Assembly: GCA_031286555.1 (NCBI GenBank)
Contig: JAITUD010000093.1
Span: 1-5,811, forward strand
Direction: 5' to 3'
Length of the DNA stretch: 5,811 nucleotides
Source: Microbacterium sp.
Lineage (GTDB): Bacteria; Actinomycetota; Actinomycetes; Actinomycetales; Microbacteriaceae
The number at the start of each line of letters is the position of its first letter. The first letter of the stretch is position 1. Shown here one piece after another: positions 5,569 through 5,811 of this stretch. Under the pieces are notes generated by a model, which was given only the letters and a program-made list of their open reading frames with translations, was not told where the DNA came from and searched no databases. A program made the translations under genes and the position numbers.

Positions 5569-5811
5569 CGGGTGCTCCTGTCGAAGTCGAAGGTTCCGGG
5601 GTCGAGCGTGAAGCCGAGACCCGGCGCATCCGCGGGGACGACTGCGCCGTCGTAGCGCGGGCCGCCGATGATGAACGAGGGCGCGGGGTCGTATGGGTTG
5701 CTGCCGCGCGCGAAGGTCTCGACGCCGATGCCGAGGTGCGCGGTGACCTCGGAGTACACATGGCCCGAGACCGGCACCCCGCGCTCGGTCGCCCAGTCGA
5801 TCATCTCCCGT
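5565..5811 (-). CDS. Mandelate racemase/muconate lactonizing (enolase superfamily) enzyme, 3' end only
   Basis: The last 81 or so residues of a larger protein are present; the frame is open to the edge of the window, so the ATG at 5804 is internal. The fragment REMIDWATERGVPVSGHVYSEVTAHL matches the end of the barrel domain of mandelate racemase-type enzymes, where the His of VSGH aligns with the catalytic His297 of mandelate racemase. The later GAVVPADAPGLGFTLD is the usual C-terminal capping segment. Most members near SDR, lactonase and FAH genes are sugar-acid dehydratases producing 2-keto-3-deoxyaldonates with Mg2+. The region after the His is rearranged relative to mandelate racemase: the candidate for the conserved Glu is in GVETF, 14 rather than 20 residues on. 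The substrate cannot be assigned, and the metal ligands lie outside the window. Its stop overlaps the SDR start (ATGA). Confidence 0.85.
   Translation of the reverse strand, partial: REMIDWATERGVPVSGHVYSEVTAHLGIGVETFARGSNPYDPAPSFIIGGPRYDGAVVPADAPGLGFTLDPGTFDFDRSTR
5575..5579 (-). promoter_or_regulatory. Shine-Dalgarno site AGGAG for the minus-strand SDR
   Basis: AGGAG on the minus strand lies 6 bases before the ATG at 5568, inside the 3' end of the upstream dehydratase gene. It supports translational coupling through the ATGA overlap. Confidence 0.6.

Noticed and set aside
4691..5761. Minus-strand open frame of about 356 codons over the SDR and the repeat region
   Set aside because: It is out of frame with the SDR, extremely Arg-rich, and runs through the intergenic repeats; it is a shadow of the real genes.
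1..5811. Defence system, CRISPR array, prophage or transposon
   Set aside because: All coding space is explained by metabolic enzymes; there are no spaced direct repeats, integrase, transposase or toxin-antitoxin motifs.

Overview
The window is a compact, very GC-rich piece of chromosome that reads as a high-GC actinobacterium, most likely Microbacteriaceae (Microbacterium-like). The basis is base composition, strong G/C third-position bias, GTG and TTG starts, a dense GGATGC/GCATCC hexamer signature, and an intergenic TGAGCGAGC-type repeat cluster of a kind I associate with that family. The taxonomy is inference. I see no mobile element, tRNA, rRNA or CRISPR.

Layout: (1) bases 1-1639, plus strand: the 3' part of a Gfo/Idh/MocA sugar dehydrogenase, then an SMP-30/gluconolactonase-type lactonase. 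(2) Bases 1650-3501, minus strand: a CtBP-type D-2-hydroxyacid dehydrogenase followed 19 bp later by a fumarylacetoacetate hydrolase (FAH)-family enzyme; this unit converges on the lactonase with a 10-bp gap. (3) Bases 3502-3578: a 77-bp divergent promoter with two copies of a GCTATAGC palindrome, each overlapping a predicted -10 box close to a start codon. (4) Bases 3579-4662, plus strand: a short-chain dehydrogenase (SDR) overlapping a small SnoaL/NTF2-fold protein. (5) Bases 4663-4770: a repeat-rich gap between converging genes that can fold into alternative hairpins. (6) Bases 4771-5811, minus strand: the 3' end of an enolase-superfamily sugar-acid dehydratase, overlapping by ATGA a second SDR.

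Together the enzymes match the steps of a non-phosphorylative sugar or sugar-acid route of the 2,4-diketo-3-deoxyaldonate type, known for L-rhamnose and L-fucose. Sugar is oxidised to a lactone (Gfo/Idh/MocA), opened to the aldonate (SMP-30), dehydrated to a 2-keto-3-deoxyaldonate (enolase superfamily), oxidised at C4 (an SDR), and cleaved to pyruvate plus a 2-hydroxyacid (FAH family). The hydroxyacid may be handled by the D-2-hydroxyacid dehydrogenase. The sugar itself cannot be read from the sequence. The extra SDR and the SnoaL-like protein are not explained by the textbook route and are the least understood parts of the locus.
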